From positions 2,795,001-2,859,000 of the forward strand of contig CM034126.1 of the NCBI GenBank assembly GCA_019914995.1: a stretch of 64,000 nucleotides of DNA, read 5' to 3'. Shown here one piece after another: positions 1-10,130 of this stretch. Each line of letters opens with the position of its first letter. The first letter of the stretch is position 1. Under the pieces are notes generated by a model, which saw only the letters and a program-made list of their open reading frames with translations, ran no database searches and was not told the origin of the DNA. The position numbers were made by a program, and so were the translations under genes. This DNA comes from Acanthochlamys bracteata (lineage: Eukaryota; Streptophyta; Magnoliopsida; Pandanales; Velloziaceae).

Positions 1-507
1 GGTACCCTGGTTTCAGTATCTGCTGTTGGTCTAGCTATGATTCGCCTGTTGATGTAATTCATGCACATACAAGGTTAGTCCTAAGTTGTTATTTAGTTCC
101 TCAATTAAAACTATGGAAATGTGATTACACTAATCCCTAGAATTGTAAAGATAACTGCAGTTTTTCTCATTTCCTGTGAATATTGAATAGTTGAGTGCAT
201 TGTTCAATCTAGTAATTACCATGTTGGAACATTTCATGCTTCCAGACTTCATGGAGCTGTGGTTTCTTATTGATGTGATCTGAAGCTTTGATTCTTCGAA
301 ATAAAGTGATTTTCATATTTCACAAAATATATTTTCGTAAATATGAGAACTAGGAGATGAGTCTACAAAATTGATTCAGTAAAAGTTGAAGCCATGTAGT
401 CAGATATAAACTTTTGATTTTAGACAAACTATACATGAAAGCGCATTTGTTGGTATTTTTGCAGAGATGCAAATATTGGTAGAAGAATTCTCGAAAGAAG
501 TAGGTGA
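1..507 (+). CDS. Possible last two exons of an unidentified gene (partial)
   Basis: An open frame runs from base 3 to a GT donor at 74 (exon up to 73, phase 2). It rejoins at a TTTTTGCAG acceptor at 464 (exon 465-507) and ends in TGA at 505-507. The joined tail reads YPGFSICCWSSYDSPVDVI, then HAHTRDANIGRRILERSR. Phase and splice signals agree, but the peptide is only about 37 residues and I do not recognise the family. The gene would begin left of the window. It could be a chance ORF pair. Confidence 0.35.
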
Positions 508-2087
508 ACGTCAAAATCAAGGAATTACCCCAGAATCTTGAAGGGAGGCAGAGGAAACAGAGATGAGGCTCTTGCTCAGCAGCTTCAAAACAAGATCCTT
601 AACTTTGCGTCCTTTGGCTTTATTTTCCTGTTTCTATTTCAACAGGTAAAGGGTTTCATTTCTTTTGTTCTTTTTTTTTTTTCTCCCGTAACAAGTCTGG
701 TCCCCTAGCTGCATTATTGATGCAGTGGAAGAGCGTGATGAGGATTTTGTTTGCTTTATTGATACACTACGTTGTTGAAGGCATTTGAACATGTTGACAT
801 TAGCGATTTTGTAATGGCTAATGGGTGAAACATGCTCATTTAAACATTAAACCATTCTTCCTGTAGTATCCGATGATGAAAGAAGAGGTATGCATATGGC
901 CCTGAAAATAGCAGAAAAAGGAATACACTCTCCTATGGATAAGAGAACTAATTAGAAACCATCTTATCTGCAATAGATCCACGACATTCACAGCATTCTT
1001 CTTAAGGTTAGCAGGGAACATGATTTATTTTTGCAACAGTATTGCTACTCTAACAATGATAAGATCCCAGCACTGCAAAATATAGCTCGTTCTCTGCTTA
1101 CGCAATCCTCCAGCATAATGCAAAGAACCCTCTTCGCAAGAAGCTTCATATTTTAATGGTGTTCACTGTGCCCCTAGAAAGTTAGTGGTTGCAGTAGTTG
1201 GATCATCACCATCATCATTGTTATCGTTGTAAAACGTGGATAATACCTGTTGTGACCGTGTTCCATTGCATTGAAAATTTCGATGGAAGGTGTTTCTTTT
1301 TATCTTCAAGATATATTAAGCAAAAGACCGTTTGCTTCTTGTTCCACTAGATTCAAAATGCTTGGGTTGTTGTTGTCGTGCTTGACCTTTTACTACGCAA
1401 GTGCACAACTGAGCAATCTACACGAATCAAATATCCAACTACTGAAGACTACAGAAAGCATATATACATCCCGATATTTCCTTTTGCTTCAATGATGTGC
1501 AATCTTTGCATCAATTAAAATTGTATTAAATGTAATGGCGCAATTCTTGAACGTCTTTCAGGAGTTGTGAAAACTTAGTAGCGTTTGACTAAGATTTCTA
1601 AATAAACAATTTTTAATTTTTTAATTTATGCATTTCAATATATTTTGTTATAAACATATTTAAAAATTTATAAAAAGTATAAAAAAAATTTTACATACTA
1701 AATATTTTTATTATTAATTTTATTATTTTTAGATAAAAAATAATGTTCATTTTTTAAAATAAATAAAAATATTTTTATTTTAAAAAATTTATTTTAAAAA
1801 TACTTCCTGAGCATATAACAGTGAACTGATTACACAGCAAGTTTACCAAGGTTTGATTACACATTTTGCAATAGTTCTGATGAATATGTATCCTTCCGCA
1901 ATTTAAGCAAACAGGATTATTAGAGGGGGAAAAATTTTCAAACAGTAACACGACAATCTTTTTACTTGAGATGAAACAACGGTATTTTCTGACGAAAAAG
2001 AGAAGGCGTGTATTCTCTGAGCTTGTTCTCTCTAAGTGCGCGGTACGTGAAACTGAAATGGTTCTGAAATTCTTCAATCTGTATTTA
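508..2087. other. Intergenic DNA, no recognisable gene
   Basis: This stretch lies between the possible + strand gene end and the 3' end of the F5H copy. It probably includes 3' untranslated sequence of both. Short ORFs here (for example 1271-1495) resemble no family I know. The AT-rich tract at about 1577-1806 resembles the MITE-like family found across the window, in inverted orientation. Confidence 0.6.
1577..1806 (-). repeat. Degenerate MITE-like AT-rich element
   Basis: It begins near a GCGTTTGA-like end and has the same AT-rich core as the other copies (tracts of the type TATTTTTATT, AATTTATAAA and TTTTACATA), read on the minus strand. The far end is eroded and no target duplication is clear. 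Confidence 0.35.
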
Positions 2088-4311
2088 TCAGAAAAGAGGA
2101 CAATCGAGACGTGGCGTAGGGACGGCGACGAGCCTGACAGCTCTCGGTGCGGTGAGCCCCACTATGTCACTCATGTCGAGGTCGGTAGGCTTCATCCCAG
2201 CCGGCAAACTCCAGGAGAAGCAATGCGTCAACTGCGCCACGGCCAGTTCAAGTGCGTAAAGTCCAAGGTGCATTCCTGGGCACGATCTCCGTCCTGACCC
2301 GAACGGAAGAAGCTCAAAGTAATTACCCCTGAAGTCGACACTGCTGTACTCACCGCCAGGGGTAAACGAGAAGGCTTGAAGATATCAGCGTCCTTCCATG
2401 CTTGCTTATCTCGTCCGATTGCGCAAACATTCACCATAACACGAGACCGTTTGGGGATCAAATACCCTGCAACTTCGCAGTCTTCAGCGGTCTCATGGAG
2501 AAGTAGAGGGATCGGTGGATGGAGACGGAGGGTTTTCTTGACGACGCATTTAAGGTAGGGGAGATTGTCGAGGTCGGTTTCGTGGACCTTGCGGTCCATG
2601 CCAACAACTTCAGCTAGTTCCTGCTGCACTCGCTTCATGTATTCAGGGCAACGCATCAGCTCCGCCATGGTCCACTCGATAGCCGACGCCACCGTCTCTG
2701 TGCCGCCGAACATCACGTCCTGTACAGTACATAGAATGTCAAACTCAATTTCAATCAAACAACGACAGGGATTTGATGCACTAGCTTTCATTGAACGGAA
2801 GTTGCGACAAACTAGTCGAAGACATTGATCACAAGAGTGGTAGCTAGTTAGCTGGGATGCCGCAGTTCAAACGAGTGTAAACCATTTGGCAATAACTAAG
2901 AGTAGGAAATTAACATGAAGACAATAAATACGAAACGGAATAATCACTAGTGGGTTTGTTAGAAAGTTTTCAGAGTACAGAGACGGGGAAACAAAGAGAC
3001 GTAAGACCGCATCTGTTTGAAATAAGATTCGACAAACACATGCAATTAGGAGTTGTTCGTGAAATCACAAATGGTTAATTATCTGTTGAAGAAGCAAAGC
3101 AACAGTTAGAAAATTCTACAAAATAGACAAGAAATATGTGCGATCAACTTCTACAAAATAGACAAGAAAATTTCTAGAAAAGAATTATACTACTTCTATG
3201 TTAGTGTTTCCCTAACGATTCATTTCATGGCTAGAATTTAATGTACCCTAAGTATGTCCTTATACGGATATGTTTTTATAATCTCAATCCATATACATAG
3301 GCTTTTGTGCTATGTTTGTATTCGAATGTAAACATGAAAGGCATCGTTCTAGATACTAGTCACAAGTGCTCTTGTTCTACGTACCATGATAATGGCTTTG
3401 ATATTATCTCTGGTAAGCTTCAGCGAAGCCTGCAGGTCATCAGCAACCTCTGCCTCTTCACTGGTCTTCGAATCATCGAGGAAAGCGAGCATGTCATCAA
3501 CCATGTCCGTCTCCCCTGAATCAGGATCCTTCTGCTTTTCCATATGCTCGTCGATGATCTTATCAATGTACCTATCGAGCGCTCCCCTTGCGCTTTTCAG
3601 TCTTCGGTTGATTCCTTGCATATCAAACCATTTCAACCACGGAATGAAATCTCCGATATTGAACGCACCGAAAAGCTTCGAGAATTCCTGCAAGATAGAG
3701 ACGAACTCGTCTTGGTTCTCGCCCGACTGCGTGCCGAATGCAGCCCGGAAGGTTATGTTTTTCGTCAGGTTGGACACGATATCTCCTATGTTGACGGACG
3801 AGTTTTGATTCGAAGCCACGACGCGAATAGCTGAATCAACCTCGTCACGCACGGATGCCCACGACTCATCTCGCTTGCGGCTGAACAGCTTCATCACCCA
3901 GAGCTTTCTCATCTGTCGCCAGAACGGGCCGTAGTTCGCAAATGCCATGTCGTTACGGTCATAAGTTAAATAACTTATCGCGATAGTTGCTGGACGGTTG
4001 GAGAAGACGCCATCTTGAACTTGAAAAACTTGTCTGGCAACGTCGGGAGTTGAAGCGGTGACGGCGTGTAAGTACCCGAGTTTCATGTGAAGAAGGCCGC
4101 CGTACTTGTCGGAAAGTTTAGCGAGGCCGCGGTGAGTGAGCTGGTCCATCATCTGCAAGTTGCCAATGATTGGAAGAGGGCGAGGGCCAGGAGGGAACGG
4201 AAGTTTCCGGCGCCTGCGCATAGAGAGAAAGAAGAGGAGAGCTAAAGGGAGCATGAAAAGCCATGTTGTTTCCAGAAATGGATCAAAGAGTTCTTGAACT
4301 CTTACTTCCAT
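2088..4311 (-). pseudogene. F5H: Ferulate 5-hydroxylase (CYP84A cytochrome P450), frameshifted and ExxR-mutated
   Basis: Exon 1 is 4311-3385 (309 codons) and exon 2 is 2719-2088, with a phase-0 GT-AG intron. An intact product would be about 519 residues, the usual CYP84A size. This family hydroxylates coniferaldehyde/coniferyl alcohol at C5 in the ER on the route to syringyl lignin. Visible features are an N-terminal membrane anchor, the proline hinge PFPPGPRPLPIIGNL, the C-helix FWRQMRKLW, and the oxygen-binding I-helix FGGTETVAS. There are two lesions. Codon 371 (2534-2536) is AAA, turning the K-helix ETLR into KTLR and removing the glutamate of ExxR. One base is missing near 2364-2366, so FGSGRRSCPG with the haem-ligand cysteine lies out of frame. 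The reading frame after the break is otherwise well conserved (LGLYALELAVAQL, GLTAPRAVRLVAVP). This suggests a recent pseudogene, or a sequencing error for the frameshift alone. Confidence 0.85.
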
Positions 4312-4437
4312 TTCTTGTCTTGTTTAAGCTTTTCTGTTGAACCCTTACGTATGTATACTTTAAGATAGGAAGAGAACAGAGAGCTTGGCTTGTTCTGTTT
4401 TTTCTTTTTCCTTAGGATGAAAGACGGTTTTTGGGGA

Positions 4438-4502
4438 GACTGCAGAGCTACAATTATAATTATAATGTAGTAAGGGATAAAACGGACTGCAGAGCTACAA
4501 TT
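4438..4502. repeat. 18-bp direct repeat upstream of F5H
   Basis: GACTGCAGAGCTACAATT occurs at 4438-4455 and again at 4485-4502, a 47-base period, between the candidate TATA box and the F5H start codon. This looks like a small local tandem duplication around the presumed transcription start. Confidence 0.7.
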
Positions 4503-4514
4503 TTCGTTGATGTT

Positions 4515-4522
4515 TATTTATA
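4515..4522 (-). promoter_or_regulatory. Candidate TATA box of the F5H copy
   Basis: TATAAATA on the minus strand, about 200 bases upstream of the F5H start codon at 4311. The spacing suits a short plant 5' untranslated region. Judged from the motif only. Confidence 0.4.
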
Positions 4523-4814
4523 AACCAAAACAAAGTAAAGATTAATTTCTTTGAGTATAAATGTATAATTCGTCTATCTTCATGTCATGGTATTTTTTGA
4601 AGCTTTCTATTGTAACATGATACATTGCAATAAATCCGCAAAACAAAATGTTATGTATATAAAGTTCAAAATTGATTGTCATGCTCACGCAAATCAAATT
4701 AAAGGGGATGGAAAATAGAGGCGGATGGAAATTTGAGCTGCCGTGGCATCCCACACAAGCTCACTCAGATGAGAAGTGGAGGGAATGGGATTGCTTTTGG
4801 CAGCTACCACTCTC

Positions 4815-4821
4815 ACCTAAC
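4815..4821 (+). promoter_or_regulatory. Possible secondary-wall MYB element (SMRE/AC type)
   Basis: ACCTAAC matches the SMRE consensus ACC[A/T]A[A/C][T/C] bound by secondary-wall MYBs. It lies about 500 bases upstream of the F5H start. A 7-base match is expected by chance at this scale, so this is suggestive only. Confidence 0.25.
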
Positions 4822-5063
4822 CCTGACTTGTTCCATTTTCACACTTACTATAATATTTGTTTTTTCCGAATTTTATTTGAATTATATAATTTTCTTAATC
4901 GATGATTTTCTTTCTATTTTTTTTGTAGAGGTTAAAGCAGTAAGTTAATTTTGAAAGAAGAATTTTTACTCATTCTTTTAGTTTCCGAGGGAAGATATTC
5001 ACTATTGATTTTGACAATGATATTGGTATATGTAACAAATCTTCTGTAGTATTGATTTAAAGA

Positions 5064-5316
5064 CAGCGTTTGAAAGTACTTATAAAATAAAATTTTTTTA
5101 AAATAGTAGATATTTTTATTTTTTTTTAAAAATAAAATTTATTTTTTTATTTTTAAAAAAATAATAATAATATATAATAAAATAATCTTATTTTGAAATT
5201 TTTTTTTATATTTTCTAAATTTTTAATTTTTAAATAAATTTTTATATATTTATAAAATATATATTAAAAAATATATAATAAAATAAAAAATTAATAAGCA
5301 GCGTTTGAAACGCTGC
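5064..5316 (+). repeat. MITE-like element ending in a near-perfect palindrome
   Basis: Begins CAGCGTTTGAAAGTACTTAT and ends in GCAGCGTTTGAAACGCTGC (5298-5316), an inverted repeat of two 9-base arms around one base. The interior is the AT-rich core shared by the other copies. About 253 bases, no coding capacity. Confidence 0.6.
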
Positions 5317-5499
5317 GGCTCCCTAAATGCAGTAGCATTTTGATTCAAATTTGACAAGTGTTAAAGTTCAATGACATAAGTCAAGGTTTATTTAATATAA
5401 TACAATTCAGGTAAATTTTATAAACTGAGCGGATGAAAAGAAATAAACATGGAGGTGATAAAAGACTGCAAGGGGCATCTTCATATGTGATATATATGT

Positions 5500-5740
5500 T
5501 TCTAAGAATTCTTATTATTTCCTTTTTTTTTTGTTGCATTTTAATGTTTAATTTTATATTTTTTAATATAATTTTAAAATATTTTATAATTTTTTTAAAA
5601 TATAGAAAATTTTTACATTATAAAATTTTATTATTACTTATCATTATTAGTTTTTAATAAAAATACAATTTATTTTTTATAAAATTTTAAATATTTTTTC
5701 ATTTAACAAAAAATTTAATAAGTATTTTCAAACATTAAGG
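5500..5740 (-). repeat. MITE-like AT-rich element, inverted copy
   Basis: The core has the same run order as the copies at 5064 and 5791 but reads on the minus strand, ending near AAGTATTTTCAAACATTAAG. The ends are weak and no target duplication is obvious. Confidence 0.35.
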
Positions 5741-5790
5741 TTATCGTATTGAAGACATTCTTCTCCAAATTTGATCACACAAGTTTAAAA

Positions 5791-6022
5791 AGCATTCGAG
5801 ATTACTTTTAAAATAAAATTTTTATAAAATAAAAAGTATTTTTATTCTTTCTGAAAAATATTTTTTATTTTTTATTTTAAAAAAATAAAAATAAGTAATA
5901 AAAAAATTTTGCTATATAATATTTTTTTGTACTTTTTAAATTTTAAATAAATTTTCTAAATATTTATAAAAAATATATTAAAAAATAAAAACTATTTTTT
6001 AGAAAAGTAATGTCAAACGCAC
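5791..6022 (+). repeat. MITE-like AT-rich element
   Basis: Starts near GCATTCGAGATTACTT and ends near AATGTCAAACGCACC. It carries the shared core, including a TATTTATAAAAAATATATT-like stretch. It sits just left of the large tandem duplication. Confidence 0.45.
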
Positions 6023-7566
6023 CAAAAAAGCTAGCCTGTGATTATATATACCTTTACAATATTTTCGCTTCAATTTTATGAATTCTTGGATGATAATGAT
6101 AATATATTCAACTGATACAGAAGACATTAAATGCTTAAAAAGAAGCGCATATTTTTCCTCATCTTCATAATCAATATGACTCTTTCTGAACAGAAGTAAA
6201 ACGTTATAATTCATGCTTAAACAAGAGTTTTCGTCACTATGATGTACAAGCTATGTCACGTTAATAAATATATGTGGAAATGTCATCCGTAACTCAATAA
6301 GGTTTTTGTGTCCAATGCAGGAGTGCTCAAGCAAAAGTACCACATGATCACTTGTTGCTGCATTGCACTTGAGGCTACTACATAAGTACCTGGTAGCAAG
6401 TAGCCTTTGGAGATTGAAACATTTGTTCTCCTTCGCAAAAGAAGTTAGAAGTCCTTTTTCTTACTTTTCTATTTTTTAGGATAACAATAATAGTCAATTA
6501 GGTAGTAAAGTCATCTTTACTTTATATAGAATAGCTATTTATAGTCAATTAGCTAGGTAGTAAGTCAATTAGCTACTACATAAATTCTAGACCGAGTTTC
6601 CTAATAATATAGAATAGCTATTTATAGTTTCTGCCTTCATTACAGCAACTGATCGACTGCGTAGTCTTCATTCCAATTGGGCATTAGGTTCAATTCGAGA
6701 GATGATATTTACTTCTAACAGCAACTGTGGTCTCAAACAAACTAAGATCAGCGATTAAGGGAAGTTAGTACATATCTTTAAGCAATGTTCTTTCTTCAGT
6801 GACATACGGAATCTTATAGGATTAACGATAGTCAAGATATGTACCAATTAACAAATTAAAGCAAGGGCATATTTCAATACCATCAAACTCTACTTCATTG
6901 AGTTCAGGAACTCTTTATATTTCAATTATTACTTTGAATTTTAATTTTAAAAAAATTTTATTTTATATATTGTAGTAATTATTTTGAATTTTATTTTTGC
7001 TAATTTTTTAATGTACTTTACATTCATAAAACTCTGCCATCACAAAATTTATTTTTATGTGATTGAAATACATCCTAAATGTAAAAGAGAGAGTCATTGT
7101 TTTCTTACGAACAAAAAAATGCTCAACTTAAAGCAGAGCCTTTAGCTATATAGGAGCGAAAAAGCATTTGACTACCTACCGAATCTGACCGAACTTCAAG
7201 TTCTGGAACACTGTATATTGATCATCAACAATCTCATCTTATCTTTGAATTTGCCAGTTAAGTTTTAGGTGAAGCAGTTCAGTTGTATCCAACCTGTCAA
7301 TACGGGAATCAAAATCAAAACCAAATTAAAATTGAGGGCATATCTAACATATCTAACTTATACTTTGTTGAGAAAGTCAAAATTGATTGTACTGTTTTTA
7401 ATTTTTTTAAATGTGATAAGACTAAAATATGAAGGAACTAATGAATAAAAAAATAAAAAAATTCCAAAATAAGTTTAACTTTTTTATTTTTTTTATTGAA
7501 AAAAAAAAAATAAAACGTTTTTTTTTTTGTTTTAAAAAGTCAAAAATTATTATAATATATTAATTG

Positions 7567-8457
7567 CATAGTTGTTAAAACTTGGATCGGATATCAAATC
7601 GAAAAATTATTTTTCTTGACATTGATTTTTGTTGAGAAAGTCAAAATTGATTGTACTGTTTTAAATCAATCGATGAAGGAACTAATGAATAAGTAAATCA
7701 ATAATATTAAAATATTTTTAACTAATAGTAATAATAATTAATTGCATAGTTGTAAGGATTGGATTGGATATCGGAAAATTTCTTTATTCTGATTTTCAAT
7801 CGTATCAATCGACACTACAATAATATTAAAATATTTTTAACTAATAGTAATAATTTCTAATAAAAAATTAATAAAAAAAAAAATAGAGTATTTTTATTAT
7901 GACATTACTATCAACAACAACAATAATAATCACCAAAAATTAAAATATTACTACCACTAACAACAATAATAACAATTAAAATTTATAATAAAAAATATTT
8001 AAATAAATTAGGAGATTAGAAAAAATAAAACTATAAAATAGATAAATCATAAAAAGATATAACTAACTTTTTAAATATACATATTTGAGTCTAAATATTT
8101 TACAATATAAAAATTTAAAAAATACTAATAATTGATATTTATAAATAAAATATAATGAATTATATTTTTGCATTATCACATTCAAATGCAAAATCTAAAA
8201 TTCATATTATTTTTCAACATAGGACTATTAATTATTTTTAAATTAAATATAACATCAATTAAAAATTTTTTAATAAATTTTTAAAAAATATTTTCAATCC
8301 GGTTTGATCCGGGTGGGCGATCTATCGAGTTGAAGCGGATCGAAACAAGTCAAAACGGATCGATTGTATAAACTATTTTTTTACAAATTCGGACAGTTTA
8401 CCAATGCAGATAATCGACGGTTTTACGAATAGGTCGGTCCGAAAAATGACAACAATG
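7567..8457 (+). mobile_element. TIR element, unit 1 copy (rearranged)
   Basis: Counterpart of 12051-12841. It starts CATAGTTGTTAAAACTTGG and ends near GACAACAATG, flanked by ATTAATTG and ATTAATTA. A second copy of the 5' end (GCATAGTTGTAAGGATTGG) appears internally near 7745, so this copy is longer and patchy. Confidence 0.4.
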
Positions 8458-8694
8458 ATTAATTATGTTTGTCTGAAAATAATTTTAAAAAATGTTTTTG
8501 TAAAATGCAAAATATTTTATTTTATTTTGATAAATAAATTTTATTTTTATTCAAAAATAATAATAGTAAATCTTACTTATAGATTTTTTTAATTTTAATG
8601 ATAAATTTTTTTCTATTTTCTTAAATTTTAAAATATTTAAAATTTTATTAAAAATATATTAAAAAATTTTAAATTCTTTTATGAACGCACTGTA

Positions 8695-8933
8695 AAACGG
8701 TTTGTCAGAAAATAGTTTTAAATTTTTTTATTGTATATTTTCAATGCATATTTTATAAATATATACAAAATTTATTTAAAAATTTAGAAAATGTAAAAAA
8801 ATTTTATGTAGTGAAATTTTTTTATTGCATATTTTTATTATTTTAAAAATAAAAAATAAAAACTTATTTTTAAAAAATAAATTTTTTTCTATTTTAAATT
8901 TTTTTTTATTTTATAAGTATTTTTAAACCGTTT
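8695..8933. repeat. MITE-like element, unit 1 copy
   Basis: Bounded by AAACGGTTTGTC and TTTTTAAACCGTTT, which are inverted repeats of each other over about 8 bases. The AT-rich core is of the window-wide type. The matching copy in unit 2 is at 13083-13321. A related, weaker core lies directly left (about 8460-8690). Confidence 0.5.
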
Positions 8934-9063
8934 CCAAATTCAAAGATGAAAAGAGGTAACGAATACAGAATAAAAAGTCGTAGCAGTTAAAATTTTTTTC
9001 TTGCACATTGAAGCGCTTTTTTATTTCTTGAGAAAGTCAAATTATTGTACTGTAATATACGAA

Positions 9064-9317
9064 GGGGGCGTTTGGGATTGCTTATGAAATAGAACTTATG
9101 TGAAATGAAGGATATTTTTGTCCTTTTTAAAAAAATGAGCTATATTTTTTTTATTTCTAAAAAATAATAAAAATATGCATAAAAAAGATCTCACTGTAGA
9201 ATTTTTTACACTTTCTAAATTTTTAAATAAATTTTTATATATTATAAAATATGTATTAAAAAATATGAAATAGAAAATTGAAAAGTTGGATTGAGGGAAA
9301 GCAAAAATAAACACCCC
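9064..9317 (+). mobile_element. Tourist-like MITE (PIF/Harbinger type), unit 1 copy
   Basis: Starts GGGGGCGTTTGGGATTGCTT. The 3' terminal repeat is altered in this copy (AAATAAACACCCC). The same insertion in unit 2 (13452-13694) keeps better ends. Non-coding AT-rich interior with the motif AAAGATCTCACTGTAGAA. Confidence 0.55.
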
Positions 9318-9487
9318 AAAGTCTTTTCAAAAACTTAAAACATAAGGATAAATTATATGTAATGCAATTACTATAAATTTTCACCAACGGCAGATGTTGA
9401 GTGGCCTATTTTCAAAAGAACCAATATTCAACTCCGTCGAATGCTAATTGACACGGTGATAGAAATTCACATTTTTTATCATCGTAC

Positions 9488-9712
9488 GGAAATTTGATAA
9501 ATATTTTTAAAATAAAGTTTTTTTAATATAAAAAATATTTTTAGTTTTATTAAAAATAATAATGAATAATAAAAATTTTGATACATAAATTTTTTATACT
9601 TTTAAATTTTAAATAAAATTTTTAAAATTTTATTAAAATATATTCAAAAATATGAAATAAAAAAAATTAATTTTTTTAAATGAAATGTCAAATGCGTTCC
9701 TTCAAATCTTAG
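9488..9712. repeat. MITE-like AT-rich element, unit 1 copy
   Basis: Core of the common type from GGAAATTTGATAAATATTTT to GAAATGTCAAATGCGTTCC. The copy in unit 2 spans about 13867-14085. Confidence 0.4.
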
Positions 9713-9897
9713 CGCCTGTTATAATTCACAAGTATTTAACCAGAAAAATATGATAAAATCTTATCCCGAGAAACAAAACGCATGTACTTATTTCTTGGTC
9801 TAGCCCATCCTGCAGTGTTGGCACGGCCAGAAGTCTTAAGGCCCACAGAAATACCCATCTCGATGACTAGGAATGAGCGAGGCAAAACCACTTTAAG

Positions 9898-10130
9898 GAA
9901 ACATTTGCACTGCTTTTTAACTACTTTTTTTTAAAAAATAAAATTTATTATAATATTTAAAAAAATATTTAAAACTTTATAAAATATAAAAAATTATATA
10001 TCATAAAAATTAATTATTAATTATTTAGTTTATTTTTTAATAAAAAACTTATTTTTCAAAATATCTCTAAAATATTTTATATTTAAAAATTTTATTTTAT
10101 TTTATAAAGACTCTTAAATATCCTCTAAAC
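9898..10130 (-). repeat. MITE-like AT-rich element, unit 1 copy, inverted
   Basis: The common core reads on the minus strand between TTTGCACTGCTTTTTAACTA and TCTTAAATATCCTCTAAACC. The matching copy in unit 2 is at about 14281-14510. Confidence 0.35.

Noticed and set aside
1271..1495. 74-codon + strand ORF with a signal-peptide-like segment
   Set aside because: No known family and no supporting promoter or neighbouring exon. The length is expected by chance.
2228..2364. Continuation of the F5H frame past the break (SVTSGV... reading)
   Set aside because: After the frameshift this frame is meaningless. The conserved FGSGRRSCPG and GLTAPRAVRL residues are in the other frame down to 2088.
7900..8000. 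ACAACAATAATAATCACC-type short repeats, considered as a possible CRISPR or satellite array
   Set aside because: Low-complexity trinucleotide sequence inside a transposon-like element in plant DNA. There is no regular repeat-spacer structure.
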